A stretch of DNA of 6,374 nucleotides, from NCBI GenBank assembly GCA_030629485.1, contig DAOVOW010000119.1, forward strand, positions 1 through 6,374, written 5' to 3'. Of the stretch, positions 6,080 to 6,374 are shown in pieces. The DNA is from a bacterium (lineage in GTDB: Bacteria > Zixibacteria > MSB-5A5 > GN15 > FEB-12). The notes beneath the pieces are model-generated. The model was given only the letters and a program-made list of their open reading frames with translations, searched no databases and was not told the origin of the DNA. A program made the position numbers and the translations under genes. Numbering within the stretch: position 1 is the stretch's first letter; every line of letters starts with the position of its first letter.

Positions 6080-6374
6080 TTAGGGTTTCCCTGTGCTGGA
6101 GAGACCGGTTATGCGCTCCATCACCGTCCGTGCAATCGCCGTGTAGCTCTCTTTGGTGGCTTCAAAGGAGGTCACCCACTCGGGAGTCAACGGCTCGCCG
6201 TAGGTAATACACAACCGGTCACGACCAAGAAAGCAGGTGCCGAGATGATTGGAGCCACGAATGTAGACCGGCACGATCGGACAGCCCGCGCGCACGGCCA
6301 CCATCCCCACCCCCGGTTTCGGATCGAGGAAGCGTCCTTCTTTGGCCCGGGTACCTTCGGGGAAAAAGGTCAGC
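6080..6374 (-). CDS. plsC: PlsC-type 1-acyl-sn-glycerol-3-phosphate acyltransferase, C-terminal part (cut by window edge)
   Basis: The last 97 residues of an LPLAT-family acyltransferase, which adds the second acyl chain to lysophosphatidate to make phosphatidate at the inner membrane. The fragment opens with LTFFPEGTRAKEGRF, the substrate-binding EGTR motif. It then has GVGMVAVRAGCPIVPVYIRG, which holds the downstream conserved VPV motif. The catalytic HxxxxD motif lies beyond the window. The end, after YGEPLTP, is a helical stretch normal for the family. An ATG at 6310 is internal, since the frame is open and conserved back to the edge. plsC-like genes lie between cmk and rpsA in many bacteria, so cmk may be next upstream. 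The exact lyso-lipid substrate cannot be told from the fragment. The rpsA start is 183 nt downstream. Confidence 0.9.
   Translation of the reverse strand, partial: LTFFPEGTRAKEGRFLDPKPGVGMVAVRAGCPIVPVYIRGSNHLGTCFLGRDRLCITYGEPLTPEWVTSFEATKESYTAIARTVMERITGLSSTGKP

Overview
This window is a compact block of bacterial housekeeping genes, all on the minus strand. It reads from the right edge (6374) to the left edge (1). The gene families are universal, so they do not pin down the organism. A six-domain ribosomal protein S1 argues for a Gram-negative-type lineage, and strong GGAGG-type Shine-Dalgarno sites argue against Bacteroidetes. The type A RNase P RNA and tRNA genes without encoded CCA add little more. 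I cannot name a genus; an uncultured or deep-branching phylum is possible but is only a guess.

Layout in transcription order. The window opens inside the 3' part of a PlsC-type acyltransferase gene (6374-6080). A 183-bp gap follows, with a candidate promoter and a strongly structured leader. Next is rpsA (5896-3719), coding for an S1 protein with a basic N-terminal extension and an acidic Ala/Glu/Pro tail. A clear rho-independent terminator (3683-3646) closes that unit. A good sigma70-like promoter (3541-3508) then drives two tRNA genes. The first has anticodon CAT and looks more like lysidine tRNA-Ile2 than elongator tRNA-Met. The second is tRNA-Val(CAC). After a 188-nt leader come a coiled-coil/zinc-ribbon (DUF164 family) protein gene and guaB (IMP dehydrogenase), 43 nt apart. 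The RNase P RNA gene rnpB (about 852-482) follows, and then the first 151 codons of recJ, which runs off the left edge.

Functionally the block covers translation (S1, tRNAs), tRNA maturation (RNase P RNA), GTP synthesis (IMPDH), DNA repair (RecJ) and phospholipid synthesis (PlsC). No U-tracted terminator is visible between the tRNAs and recJ. Read-through linking the tRNAs, the zinc-ribbon gene, guaB, rnpB and recJ is therefore possible but unproven.

I found no mobile element, CRISPR array, phage gene or clearly new system. The points worth a second look are RNA-level: an 8-bp hairpin between rnpB and recJ that buries the recJ Shine-Dalgarno; a long composite inverted repeat over the guaB stop codon; mutually exclusive hairpins in the rpsA leader with an unusually long SD spacing; the probable tRNA-Ile2 identity; and the bipolar tails of S1.
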